From: Accumulibacter sp036625275
Lineage (GTDB): Bacteria > Pseudomonadota > Gammaproteobacteria > Burkholderiales > Rhodocyclaceae
Length of the DNA: 64,000 nt
Assembly: GCF_036625275.1 (NCBI RefSeq)
Contig: NZ_JAZKUD010000010.1
Location: forward strand, 16,167 to 80,166
Direction of reading: 5' to 3'
The notes beneath the pieces are model-generated. The model made no database searches and was not told the origin of the DNA. It saw nothing but the letters and a program-made list of their open reading frames with translations. The translations under genes and the position numbers were made by a program. Within the stretch, counting starts at the first letter, position 1. Every line of letters starts with the position of its first letter. Below, in pieces: positions 1 through 8,567 of the stretch.

Positions 1-534
1 CCATTCCTGGCGCCAGCCACTGCCCATGCAATCGCTGCAGTCCGTCTCGCGCAGATAACCGCGCCCGGCACATCCTTCGCACACACTCGTGCCGCCCCCT
101 TTGCGAGCGACCCGACCGCAGCCGTTGCAGCGCGGACAAGGCAGCGAGTGCTTGTGCTGCAAGCGACCGCTGCCACGGCAGCCCGCACAGCGAATGTGGT
201 GCAGCAGTTCGATGTGTTTCAGGCAACCCGCCGCCGCTTCTTCGAGCGTCAGCGTCAGGGATTGCGTCAGATCCTCGGCAACCGGAGCGGCGGCGGTCGG
301 GCGGCCCTCCCTGGCCGCTGCCGCCTGCGTCAACCGCCATTCGGCCAGGCGTTGCGGGTCGAGCAGCAGTTCGTAGGCAGCCTGGATGCGCAAGAACTCT
401 TTGCCGGCTGCAGACGAGTGGTTACGATCCGGGTGCCACTGCATGACCAGTCGACGATACGCGCGCTTGACTTCGTCAAGCGATGCATGGCGGTGTACGC
501 CAAGAATGGCGTACGGGTCCTCGCGGATATTCAT
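1..534 (-). CDS. DnaJ-like co-chaperone (C-terminus outside window)
   Basis: Reading leftward from the ATG at 534-532, 178 codons stay open to the window edge, so the protein is incomplete. Residues 1-70 form a J domain with the HPD motif at 34-36, which in this family stimulates the ATPase of Hsp70 (DnaK). Residues 116-173 hold four CxxCxGxG-type repeats (CAGCRGSG, CPRCNGCG, CEGCAGRG, CSDCMGSG), the DnaJ zinc-binding region. There is no long Gly/Phe linker between the two parts, only a short Ala-rich stretch, so this looks like a DnaJ paralogue and not the housekeeping DnaJ. Cytoplasmic. The client and the C-terminal substrate-binding part cannot be judged. Confidence 0.85.
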   Translation of the reverse strand, partial: MNIREDPYAILGVHRHASLDEVKRAYRRLVMQWHPDRNHSSAAGKEFLRIQAAYELLLDPQRLAEWRLTQAAAAREGRPTAAAPVAEDLTQSLTLTLEEAAAGCLKHIELLHHIRCAGCRGSGRLQHKHSLPCPRCNGCGRVARKGGGTSVCEGCAGRGYLRETDCSDCMGSGWRQEW

Positions 535-736
535 GAATGGTCAGAATGGGCACTGGTGAGGCGAACGCGGCGGGGGGTCGCGACCATGGACACCAAGGCT
601 ACGGGCATTTTATGCGATATCGGTGCTCGTGGTCGGCAGATCTGCAGGCTGATGTGTGCTGCCAGCAACGGCGACAGCAGAATCAGGGTTAGAATCGGGC
701 GCCGCAGCCAGCAATTCACCTGAAGGAGCCAGTCTT

Positions 737-1045
737 ATGAGCCATTTCAAGCATCATGTATTTTTCTGCTGCAACCAGCGCGGCGAGGGCGAAACCTGCT
801 GCAACCATGCCGGCGCCACCACCGCTCAGACCTACGCCAAGGACCGCATCGGCGAACTGCGCCTCAAGGGCGCCGGCAAGATCCGCATCAACAAGGCTGG
901 CTGCATGGACCGTTGTGACCAGGGACCGGTGCTGGTCGTCTATCCGGAAGGGGTGTGGTACAGCTACGTTGACTGTGAAGACATCGAGGAGATCATCCAG
1001 GAGCATCTGGTACAGGGGCGGGTCGTCGACCGTCTGCGCATCTGA
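737..1045 (+). CDS. (2Fe-2S) thioredoxin-fold ferredoxin
   Basis: A 102-aa cytoplasmic protein. The ATG at 737 follows a good Shine-Dalgarno (AAGGAG, 723-728); in-frame starts further upstream lack one. Cysteines at 11/12, 21/22, 56 and 60, with the motif NKAGCMDRCDQGP, match the thioredoxin-like [2Fe-2S] ferredoxins (Shethna/NuoE-type fold). The likely role is single-electron transfer; the partner is unknown. It sits 34 bp upstream of an alpha/beta hydrolase on the same strand and is probably cotranscribed with it. Family call is firm; physiological role is not. Confidence 0.88.
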   Translation: MSHFKHHVFFCCNQRGEGETCCNHAGATTAQTYAKDRIGELRLKGAGKIRINKAGCMDRCDQGPVLVVYPEGVWYSYVDCEDIEEIIQEHLVQGRVVDRLRI

Positions 1046-1079
1046 ACGGAAGCAGCACGAGATCAGTGAAGGAAAAACG

Positions 1080-1718
1080 ATGAGACCGCAGGCAGAACAA
1101 CTGCTGATCGATGGACCGGTCGGCAAGATCGACATCACCGTCGAGAATCCCGGCGCGCCGCGCGGTATCGCGCTGATCGCCCACCCGCACCCGCTGTTCG
1201 GTGGCGGTAATACCAACAAGGTGGTGCAGACGCTGGCGCGCACCTTCATCCACTTCGACTATGTGGCGCTGCGTCCCAATTTCCGTGGCATCGGCCTGAG
1301 CGAGGGAAAACACGACGAAGGCAACGGCGAAAGCCAGGATCTGCTGGCCGTGCTTGCAGAAGCCAAGTGTCGCTACGGCAATCTGCCGGTCGCGCTCGCC
1401 GGTTTTTCCTTCGGCGCCTATGTGGTGACCCGCGTCGCCGAAGCCTTGCTTGCCGCCAGCCATCCGGCACAGCGGCTGGTGCTCGTCGGTACCGCCGCGG
1501 GTTTCGTCGAAGGCGCTCGCACATACCACACCAAGGCCGTGCCGAGAGACACCCTCGTCATTCATGGTTCGGAGGACACCACCGTGCCGCTGGTCAACGT
1601 CATCGCCTGGGCCAAGCCGCTGGACCTGCCGATCATCGTCGTTCCCGGCGCCGACCATTTCTTTCACCGTCGCCTGCACCTGATCCGCGAAATCGTCAGC
1701 CACGCATGGCGGCACTGA
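1080..1718 (+). CDS. alpha/beta hydrolase
   Basis: A 212-aa cytoplasmic hydrolase starting at ATG 1080 behind GAAGGA. The nucleophile elbow GFSFGA places the catalytic Ser at 110, the HGSED segment (162-166) supplies the acid, and GADHFF supplies His193. An oxyanion-type HPHPLFGG motif lies at 35-42. This arrangement is that of the short bacterial hydrolases annotated as alpha/beta hydrolase or CocE/dienelactone-hydrolase-like. Substrate is not deducible. It follows the ferredoxin gene closely and converges with cbiO, leaving 26 bp between the two stop codons. Confidence 0.85.
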   Translation: MRPQAEQLLIDGPVGKIDITVENPGAPRGIALIAHPHPLFGGGNTNKVVQTLARTFIHFDYVALRPNFRGIGLSEGKHDEGNGESQDLLAVLAEAKCRYGNLPVALAGFSFGAYVVTRVAEALLAASHPAQRLVLVGTAAGFVEGARTYHTKAVPRDTLVIHGSEDTTVPLVNVIAWAKPLDLPIIVVPGADHFFHRRLHLIREIVSHAWRH

Positions 1719-1744
1719 ACAGCACGGGTACCCGCAAGACGTCG

Positions 1745-2509
1745 TCAGGCGATCCGCCGAACGACCCCACAAACCGGACACCCCTGCATCGAAAACGGCT
1801 TCTCCAGCCGGCACCGCGCGAGCAGCGCGTCGTCCCGGAATAGTTCGCGGGTTTCCCCGTCAGCGGCGACTCGTCCCTCGTGGAGAACGACGGTGCGCTC
1901 GCAGAGGTCGATCACCAGGTCGAGGTCATGGCTGGCAATGATCCGGGTGTGGCGGAAGCCCCTGACCAGCGCCATCAGTTGCCGGCGCGCAAAAGGATCG
2001 AGGCCGCTGGTCGGTTCATCCAGGACGAGAATGTCCGGCGACATGGCCAGCACCGTGGCGATGGCGACGCGCTTTTTCTCGCCCCCGGAAAGCAGGTACG
2101 GTGGCTTGCTGCGCAAGTGCCAGGCGCCGACCAGAACGAGGGCATTGCGGCTGCGCTCTTCGGCTTCGGTCGGCGGCAAGCCGAGATTGAGCGGTCCGAA
2201 GGCGACGTCGTCCAAGACTGTCGGCATGAACAACTGGTCGTCCGGGTCCTGGAAGACCATACCGACGGTGCGCCGGATCTGCGGCAGGGTTGCCTTGGTC
2301 AGTGGAAAGTCGCCCACCCGCACCTCACCAGAACTGGCGACCAGGCAGCCATTCAGGTGCAGCAGCAGCGTCGACTTGCCGGCGCCATTGGCACCAATGA
2401 CGGCAACGCACTCGCCGTGCGTGATGCGGAGCGAAACCTCGTTGAGCGCAGCAGTCCCATCCGGATAGACGTGGACCAGGCGCTTCAGCTCGACGAGATG
2501 GTGACTCAC
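1745..2509 (-). CDS. cbiO: Cobalt/nickel ECF transporter ATPase CbiO
   Basis: A 254-aa ABC ATPase. Walker A GANGAGKS is at 39-46, the signature LSGGEKKRVAIA near 139 and Walker B LVLDEPTSGLD just after. Sequence style and the neighbouring CbiQ and CbiM genes make it the energising subunit of an energy-coupling-factor uptake system for Co2+ or Ni2+. The start codon overlaps the cbiQ stop by 4 bp, indicating translational coupling. The C-terminus ends in CPVCGVVRR, an unusual Cys pair that could bind metal. Co versus Ni specificity cannot be decided. Confidence 0.92.
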   Translation of the reverse strand: MSHHLVELKRLVHVYPDGTAALNEVSLRITHGECVAVIGANGAGKSTLLLHLNGCLVASSGEVRVGDFPLTKATLPQIRRTVGMVFQDPDDQLFMPTVLDDVAFGPLNLGLPPTEAEERSRNALVLVGAWHLRSKPPYLLSGGEKKRVAIATVLAMSPDILVLDEPTSGLDPFARRQLMALVRGFRHTRIIASHDLDLVIDLCERTVVLHEGRVAADGETRELFRDDALLARCRLEKPFSMQGCPVCGVVRRIA

Positions 2510-3315
2510 GGCAGCGCCCGCTCGACCAGCGCGCCAAGAAGCTGCGACGCGTCGTACACGCGCAACAGAGCGAAGAGGGCCATCCAGCCAGCGACAAAGG
2601 CGACTTCGCTGCTACCGAAATTGCCGGCCTTCCGGCTGTGGAAATCACCGCGGTAGGCCCTGGCAAGCATCGCCATGTGGATGCGATCTGCCCGCTGCCA
2701 GGTTCGCAGCAGAAGTAATCCGATCAGCGAGGCGACGGTCGGCAGGCGCGGCAACCGGCCACACGAGCGCAGTTCCAGCGCGCGGGCGCTGCGCCGGGCG
2801 TCCTCGATCAGGACAAAGAGGTAACGGTAGAGGAACTGCATCTGCATCGCCAGGACCTTTGGCATGCCGAGGCGTTCAAGCGCTTCACAGACCGCAGGGA
2901 ATCCGGTCACGCCGATGAGAATCAGCGCTGCACTGAGGGTAAGCACGGCACGCACGACGATCGACGCGCAGGAAATCCAGCCGGCACTGATCGGGATCGA
3001 CCCCAGCTCGAAAAGCACCCGCTGGTCGAAAAGCGGGTTGAAGAGACCGATTGCCAGCGCGAAGGGGATGGCCACGGCAACGTTCCTGGCGACATACGCC
3101 GTTGGCAGCTTGCCGAGTGCGGCCAGGACGACCGGAAAAATAAAAAACGGCAGCAGGGCCGCCACGGTGTATCGGTCGAAAGACGCCACGACGACGATGA
3201 AGGTCAGCGTCACCACGACCTTGGCGCGTGCATCGAGACGGTGGATGGCGGTGTCCGCGCGGGCAAGCTGGTCGAGGAGACGAAAGTTGGCGGCCCTGCC
3301 CTCGATCGATGCCAT
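2506..3315 (-). CDS. cbiQ: Cobalt/nickel ECF transporter membrane subunit CbiQ
   Basis: A 269-aa inner-membrane protein with about five hydrophobic segments, the transmembrane coupling (T) component of the CbiMQO system. The conserved cytoplasmic coupling helices, with short Ala-Arg-x motifs (ARRSARALELR and MLARAYRGDF), are visible in the C-terminal half and contact the ATPase in this family. Middle gene of the cbiM-cbiQ-cbiO operon, 50 bp after cbiM and overlapping cbiO by 4 bp. Confidence 0.9.
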   Translation of the reverse strand: MASIEGRAANFRLLDQLARADTAIHRLDARAKVVVTLTFIVVVASFDRYTVAALLPFFIFPVVLAALGKLPTAYVARNVAVAIPFALAIGLFNPLFDQRVLFELGSIPISAGWISCASIVVRAVLTLSAALILIGVTGFPAVCEALERLGMPKVLAMQMQFLYRYLFVLIEDARRSARALELRSCGRLPRLPTVASLIGLLLLRTWQRADRIHMAMLARAYRGDFHSRKAGNFGSSEVAFVAGWMALFALLRVYDASQLLGALVERALP

Positions 3316-3365
3316 GCTGCGCGCTCAGGGGGAAAGCAAAGCGACTGGCGACTGGCCGGATGCCA

Positions 3366-4433
3366 TCAAGGCAAGCCGCCGGCACGCGGCATGCGGCGGA
3401 CGCGTTTCTTGAGCAGGAAGCCGATTAGGAATGCCAGCAGCAGCGCCAGCAGACCGCCGACGATCCCCGAGACGCTGCTGCCGAGCCGGCTTTCCGGATA
3501 GGCGTCGCCGTTCCCATCGCTGCCCCCGTTGTCCTGTATTTGAGCCTCGTTTTTCCGGAAGGCGTAATCCGGGAGGATCGCGATCCTGTCCTGGAGCGCG
3601 GCCAGTGCCGCGTGCATTCCCTGCTCTGGCCCCTTGAGCTCGGCCTCACCGCTCACCTGGGCAATCGCCCATTCGAGTCCGTCCGGGTCTTTCGACGCAA
3701 ACCAGGAAAACAGTCCACCGGTCAGCATGGCCCCGACGAGAAAAGCCAGCAGCAGTTTGCGTAGCGATTGCTGGCCAGGCGTGGCCGTCGGCCGGGCTGC
3801 ACTGATCAATTCTGGCCGTGCACGATGGACGAACGAGACAATCGCGGCTGTCACCACGCCTTCGACGATTCCGATGGCCAGATGAATGGGCTGCATGAAC
3901 AGCACGAAAGTGGAAAAGGGTAGCGACGAAATCCCCGAGCTGACCGTCTCGACGACGACCCCGAACGCTCCCAGTTGCAGCCCGACCGTCGCTGCGACGA
4001 TGGCCGCCACGCTCAGGCGCATTTGGCCTGGTCGCTGACCGGCGATTTTCCGGTAGATCAGGGGGTAAGCGATGAATGCCGGAAAAAATCCCAGGTTGAA
4101 GAGGTTGCAGCCGAGAGCCAGCAGACCACCGTCGGCAAAGAACAGCGCCTGCACCAGCAGAACCGAGGCGATGGTCAGGAAAGCGGCATGCGGCCCGAGC
4201 AGAATCGCCAGCAGCAGCCCGCCGCCGAGATGGCCACTCGAACCCGTGCCGGGGATGCTGAAGTTGATCATCTGGGCAGCAAAAAGGAAGGCGCCGAGAA
4301 CGCCCATCAACGGCACCTTGCGCTCGTCGAGTTCGTCCGTGACCTTTTTCGAGCAATAGGCAATGGTGCCCGTTGAGACTGCCCACATCGTTCCGCCGAC
4401 AGCCGGCGACAACAGTGCATCCGCCATGTGCAT
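3366..4433 (-). CDS. cbiM: Cobalt/nickel ECF substrate-binding subunit CbiM fused to CbiN-like domain
   Basis: A 355-aa membrane protein. The N-terminus MHMADALLSPAVGG is the conserved metal-binding start of CbiM/NikM; the amino group and the early His residues chelate the metal, which fixes the start at 4433. About seven transmembrane segments occupy residues 1-245. After a linker, residues 245-355 carry a PDGLEWA motif and a final membrane helix, the hallmark of the normally separate CbiN/NikN subunit, so M and N are fused. First gene of the operon. The 95-bp upstream gap is too short for a full cobalamin riboswitch and none is recognisable. Confidence 0.92.
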   Translation of the reverse strand: MHMADALLSPAVGGTMWAVSTGTIAYCSKKVTDELDERKVPLMGVLGAFLFAAQMINFSIPGTGSSGHLGGGLLLAILLGPHAAFLTIASVLLVQALFFADGGLLALGCNLFNLGFFPAFIAYPLIYRKIAGQRPGQMRLSVAAIVAATVGLQLGAFGVVVETVSSGISSLPFSTFVLFMQPIHLAIGIVEGVVTAAIVSFVHRARPELISAARPTATPGQQSLRKLLLAFLVGAMLTGGLFSWFASKDPDGLEWAIAQVSGEAELKGPEQGMHAALAALQDRIAILPDYAFRKNEAQIQDNGGSDGNGDAYPESRLGSSVSGIVGGLLALLLAFLIGFLLKKRVRRMPRAGGLP

Positions 4434-4528
4434 GATTTTCTCCCGAGCAATGATTGCACCAACATAGAGGATTCTGCCACAAAGCGAAGCTGTGGTTTGC
4501 GGACCTGCGCGGTGCTGCAGGGAGAAGC

Positions 4529-5836
4529 TCAGGTCGCTGGCGTACGTTCGAAGAGGGCGATCGATTCGACGTGCGAAGTCTGCGGAAACATATTGACCAC
4601 GCCGGCGCCGCGCAGCCGGTAATGCTTCTGGGCGACCAGAATGCCCGCATCGCGTGCCAGCGTGGCAGGACTGCAGGAAATGTAGACGATCCGCTGCGGG
4701 CCGTCCGCGTCGAGCGATTTGATCAGTTCGAGCGCGCCTTCGCGCGGCGGGTCGATCAGCATCCGGTCAAAACGGCCGAGCGCCGCCAGGCTCTCCGGTG
4801 TGGTCTCGAAGAGGTTGGCGACGCGATACTCGGCGAGATCGTCCAGGCCATTCGCCGCTGCGTTCCCGGCAGCGCGGCGAACCAGCTCGGTACTCCCCTC
4901 GACCCCCAGCACGCGTGCGCCGGAGCGGGCAATCGGCAGCGTGAAGTTGCCCAGCCCGCAGAACATGTCCGCAATCCGCTCACCCGCTTGCGGATCGAGC
5001 AGGGCCAGAGCGCGCCGCACCAGCACGCGGTTGATCGCGTGATTGACCTGGGTGAACTCGGTCGGCGAGAAAGCGTGTTCGACCGCAAAATCGGGGAGCC
5101 GGTAAGAGAGTGGCGGCCCGTCGAGCGGATGGAAGCGATAAGCCGTTGCCGGCCCCTGCGGCTGCAGGTAGAAGACCACTGCATGGCGGTCGGCGAAGTC
5201 GCGCAGCAGGGCCTCGTCCGCCGGATTGAGGGCTTCGAGAATGCGCAGCACCAGCGCCGTCATCCGCTCACCAACGGCCACCTCGATTTGCGGCAGGCGA
5301 TCCCGGATCGACAACTCGCCGATCAGTTCGCGCAGCGGCAAGAGCATTGCCGACAAGTGTGGCGGCAGAATCTCGCATTGTTTCATGTCGGCGACATAGC
5401 TGCTTCTCTTCTCGTGGAAACCGACGAGAACGCCCCCCTTCTTTGGCACCAGGCGAACGGAAAGGCGCGCTCGATAGCGGTAGCCCCAGGGCAGGCCGTA
5501 AATCGGCGCGTAGAGCTGGTCTGCCTTGACGCGGCCGAGGTGCCAGAGATTGTCCTCGAGCAGGCGCTGCTTGGCTGCGACCTGCGCCTGTGGATCGAGA
5601 TGCTGCATGCTGCAACCGCCGCAGACGCCGAAATGCGGGCAGCGTGGCGTCTCCCGCTGCGGCGACGAGGCCAGTATCTGCAGCGTGCGTGCCAGCTCAT
5701 AGCTGGGTTTCCGTCGATAACTGGCGTACTCGACGCACTCGCCCGGCAAGGCGCCCTCGACGAAAACCGTTTTACCGTCAAGACGGGTCACTCCCCGCGC
5801 TTCGTGGTCCAGCGACTCGATGATTCCGGTAGGCAT
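4529..5836 (-). CDS. rlmD: 23S rRNA (uracil-1939-C5)-methyltransferase RlmD
   Basis: A 435-aa SAM-dependent RNA methyltransferase that makes m5U1939 in 23S rRNA. Residues 1-55 form a TRAM-like RNA-binding domain. C66, C72, C75 (CPHFGVCGGC) and a fourth Cys near 153 are the ligands of the [4Fe-4S] cluster. The Rossmann region has DMFCGLGNFTLP, the IDPPREG motif, and SCSP with the catalytic Cys in the last 50 residues. Length and motif order are normal for RlmD/RumA. It lies upstream of cbiM on the same strand but is functionally unrelated. Confidence 0.95.
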   Translation of the reverse strand: MPTGIIESLDHEARGVTRLDGKTVFVEGALPGECVEYASYRRKPSYELARTLQILASSPQRETPRCPHFGVCGGCSMQHLDPQAQVAAKQRLLEDNLWHLGRVKADQLYAPIYGLPWGYRYRARLSVRLVPKKGGVLVGFHEKRSSYVADMKQCEILPPHLSAMLLPLRELIGELSIRDRLPQIEVAVGERMTALVLRILEALNPADEALLRDFADRHAVVFYLQPQGPATAYRFHPLDGPPLSYRLPDFAVEHAFSPTEFTQVNHAINRVLVRRALALLDPQAGERIADMFCGLGNFTLPIARSGARVLGVEGSTELVRRAAGNAAANGLDDLAEYRVANLFETTPESLAALGRFDRMLIDPPREGALELIKSLDADGPQRIVYISCSPATLARDAGILVAQKHYRLRGAGVVNMFPQTSHVESIALFERTPAT

Positions 5837-6309
5837 GCGACGCTTCCGCAGAGAAAACGCGCGATTCTATCCCGAATATCTGCCCGGTTCACGGGCTGAT
5901 TTCCCAGAAGAAGCGAATCACTGGGGGATCGAAGCGGTCTCCGCGCACCGGAAACCCTTCACAAATCCGGTTCCGCTGGATGCCGAAATGTGCGTCAGGG
6001 TCTGCTGTGAACCCTGTGCCGGCTCTTTGCGAACGTCACGGGAACTGGCCAAGGGCCCCTTTTTTTGTGATCAATTCACTGATTAAAATGATTTTTCTAA
6101 TTCGAAACCAATTTTCACAGAGCGCAATCGATCGCGCATGGTTCAATCGAAGATGTGCCATAATCATCGCCTTTGCAGCTTGGATCAAACGGACGCGAGT
6201 CCGCATCCTGCAAAGCGGCCTGATGAATTGCCCGGCAATGAGGCAAAGCGCAAGCGATCGGGCCCAGGAGGAGTGAATCTTTGGCTTGTCAATGGAGGAG
6301 GAATATCCT
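5837..6309 (+). other. intergenic region before TRAP operon
   Basis: 473 bp between the divergent rlmD and dctQ. No convincing ORF or RNA gene. The segment around 6060-6140 is markedly AT-rich compared with its surroundings and is the likely promoter/regulator zone for the TRAP operon. I could not assign a specific sigma-factor motif. Confidence 0.5.
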
Positions 6310-6897
6310 GTGAACAGTTTACTCAAGCTTTCCAGCCTGATCGATGGGCTCACCGAGCGCATCGGCAAGGCGATCATCTGGCTGGTCCTGGTGGTTACCC
6401 TGATCGGCGCCGGCAATGCGGTCATGCGTTACACCATCAACTACAGTTCGAATGCCTTTCTCGAGATCCAGTGGTACCTGTTTTCGGCGATTTTTCTCTT
6501 TGGCGCGGGCTATACGCTGAAGCGCAACGAGCATGTGCGCATTGACCTGATTGCCGGTCGCCTGTCGAGAAGAAGCCAGGCGTGGATCGACATTTTCGGC
6601 ATCATTTTCTTTCTGCTGCCGATGGCGATTGCCGTGATGTATCTGTCGTGGCCGATCTTTCTGCTCGCACTGCACAACAATGAACAGTCGAGCAACGCCG
6701 GCGGCCTGGTGGTCTGGCCCGTGCGCCTGCTGGTACCGATCGGCTTCTTCCTGCTGGTCATCCAGGGCTTTTCCGAGTTGATCAAACGCATCGGTTTCCT
6801 GCAGGGAAAATGCCCCGACCCGACCGCCAAGACGCACCAACCAACGCCTGAAGAAGAACTGGCGTTGGCCATCAAGGCCCAGAAGGGAGAACTGTGA
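6310..6897 (+). CDS. TRAP transporter small permease DctQ
   Basis: A 195-aa inner-membrane protein with four hydrophobic segments, the small permease of a tripartite ATP-independent periplasmic transporter. The GTG at 6310 is chosen because GGAGGAGG (6294-6301) sits 8 bp before it; an in-frame ATG at 6292 overlaps that Shine-Dalgarno. The motifs IQWYLFSAIFLFGAGYTLKRNEHVRIDL are typical of the DctQ family, and the large loop with LALHNNEQSSNAGGLVVWP resembles transporters of the mannitol/chloroaromatic and lactate type. Its stop overlaps the dctM start by one base. The substrate is likely a carboxylate, by family. Confidence 0.92.
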   Translation: MNSLLKLSSLIDGLTERIGKAIIWLVLVVTLIGAGNAVMRYTINYSSNAFLEIQWYLFSAIFLFGAGYTLKRNEHVRIDLIAGRLSRRSQAWIDIFGIIFFLLPMAIAVMYLSWPIFLLALHNNEQSSNAGGLVVWPVRLLVPIGFFLLVIQGFSELIKRIGFLQGKCPDPTAKTHQPTPEEELALAIKAQKGEL

Positions 6898-8405
6898 TGA
6901 CCGAATTCCTGATCGCCAACATGGCGCCGATCATCTTCGCTTCGATGGTCGTTTTCCTGCTCGTCGGTTTTCCGGTGTCCTTCGCACTGGCGGCCAACGG
7001 CATTTTCTTCGGCTTTGTCGGCATCGAACTCGGTCTGCTCGGGCCACAACTGTTTCAAGCATTGCCGGATCGCATCTTCGGCATCATGAACAACGATACC
7101 CTGCTGGCGATCCCATTCTTCACTTTCATGGGTCTGATTCTCGAGAGATCAGGCATGGCCGAAGACCTGCTCGACACCATCGGTCAACTTTTTGGGCCGC
7201 TCCGTGGTGGCCTGGCGCTCGCGGTGATTTTCGTCGGCGCGCTGCTCGCCGCAACGACCGGTGTCGTCGCCGCCTCGGTGATTTCGATGGGGCTGATCTC
7301 GCTGCCGATCATGCTGCGCTACGGCTATGACAAGAAACTCGCCTCCGGCGTCATCGCCGCTTCCGGAACACTGGCGCAGATCATTCCCCCCTCGCTGGTG
7401 CTGATCATCATGGCCGACCAGTTGGGCAAGTCGGTCGGCGACATGTACAAGGGTGCCTTCCTGCCGGGCATGACGCTGACCGCCTTCTACGTCGGCTACG
7501 TGGTACTGGTGGCGATCTTCAGACCGCGCTGGGCGCCGGCCCTGCCGCTCGAAGCGCGGACCTTGCGCGGCGGCAAGCTGCTGCTGCGTGTGCTGACCAC
7601 GCTGGTGCCACCGCTGCTGCTGATCTTCCTGGTGCTCGGCACGATCTTTCTCGGCATCGCGACGCCGACCGAGGGCGGTGCGATGGGTGCGACCGGTGCC
7701 CTGATCATGGCGCTGGCGCGCCGGCGCCTGTCATGGAAGCTGCTCAGGCAGGCGATGGATACGACCGCCAAGCTGACCACTTTCGTGGTCTTCATCCTGG
7801 TGGGCGCGCGCGTTTTCTCGCTGACCTTCTACGGGGTCGATGGCCACAAATGGGTCGAACATTTGCTGACCGGCCTGCCGGGTGGCGAAATCGGTTTCCT
7901 GATCGTGGTCAACGTCCTGGTTTTCCTGCTCGCCTTCTTCCTCGACTTCTTCGAGCTTTCGTTCATCGTCGTGCCACTGCTCGGGCCGGTTGCGCAGGCG
8001 CTCGGCATCGATCTGATCTGGTTTGGCGTTCTGCTGGCGGTCAACATGCAGACTTCGTTCATGCACCCGCCTTTTGGTTTTGCGCTCTTCTACCTGCGCT
8101 CGGTGGCACCGGCGTCGGTCAAGACGACCGATATCTACTGGGGAGCGATCCCCTTCGTCTGCATCCAGATCATCATGGTCGGAATCCTCATCTTCTTTCC
8201 GCAACTCGTCACTTTCGGTCTTGACCAGGACGAGAAGGTCGATCTCGATTCGGTACAGATCGAGATGCCAACGTCCGATTACGGTGCACCCGCTACCCCA
8301 GCGGGTTTCGAGAGCCCGAAAGAGGCGGCAGTATCCCCTGCCGATTCGGAAGACGCCGCCAGCAAGGCCGTGCGCGATGCGATGAAACAGGATCAGGCGA
8401 AGTAA
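6897..8405 (+). CDS. TRAP transporter large permease DctM
   Basis: A 502-aa protein with twelve or more hydrophobic segments, the large permease driving Na+/H+-coupled uptake. Conserved DctM features include the NNDTLLAIPFFTFMG and ATTGVVAASVISMGLISLP segments and the ASGTLAQIIPPSLVLIIMAD motif. The TGATG arrangement couples it to dctQ. The last ~70 residues are hydrophilic, rich in Glu, Pro and Ala, and lie beyond the usual family end; they probably form a cytoplasmic tail. The ATG at 6897 is preferred over the GTG at 6894. Confidence 0.93.
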   Translation: MTEFLIANMAPIIFASMVVFLLVGFPVSFALAANGIFFGFVGIELGLLGPQLFQALPDRIFGIMNNDTLLAIPFFTFMGLILERSGMAEDLLDTIGQLFGPLRGGLALAVIFVGALLAATTGVVAASVISMGLISLPIMLRYGYDKKLASGVIAASGTLAQIIPPSLVLIIMADQLGKSVGDMYKGAFLPGMTLTAFYVGYVVLVAIFRPRWAPALPLEARTLRGGKLLLRVLTTLVPPLLLIFLVLGTIFLGIATPTEGGAMGATGALIMALARRRLSWKLLRQAMDTTAKLTTFVVFILVGARVFSLTFYGVDGHKWVEHLLTGLPGGEIGFLIVVNVLVFLLAFFLDFFELSFIVVPLLGPVAQALGIDLIWFGVLLAVNMQTSFMHPPFGFALFYLRSVAPASVKTTDIYWGAIPFVCIQIIMVGILIFFPQLVTFGLDQDEKVDLDSVQIEMPTSDYGAPATPAGFESPKEAAVSPADSEDAASKAVRDAMKQDQAK

Positions 8406-8469
8406 CTTCTCGGCGACTGCTCGACGGTCGGAGATCGTCAGGCAACCGCACGGGGATGGCCATCAAAAA

Positions 8470-8495
8470 GGAACGGAGGCGTCGGCCTCCGTTCC
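8470..8495. terminator. bidirectional rho-independent terminator
   Basis: A perfect 11-bp stem (8470-8480 with 8485-8495) around a 4-nt loop GTCG. T-rich sequence follows on the + side and an A-run (8465-8469) precedes it, giving a U-tract on either strand. It lies between the convergent dctM and dctP genes, where a bidirectional terminator is expected. Confidence 0.88.
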
Positions 8496-8567
8496 TCCTT
8501 TTCCTGCGCAGTCTAGCGGTATGGCGGCAGTGACCAACCTGCCGCCGGCTTCGCTCGATACGCCTGC

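Noticed and set aside
4434..4528. cobalamin riboswitch before cbiM
   Set aside because: Only 95 bp of non-coding DNA and no recognisable B12-box.
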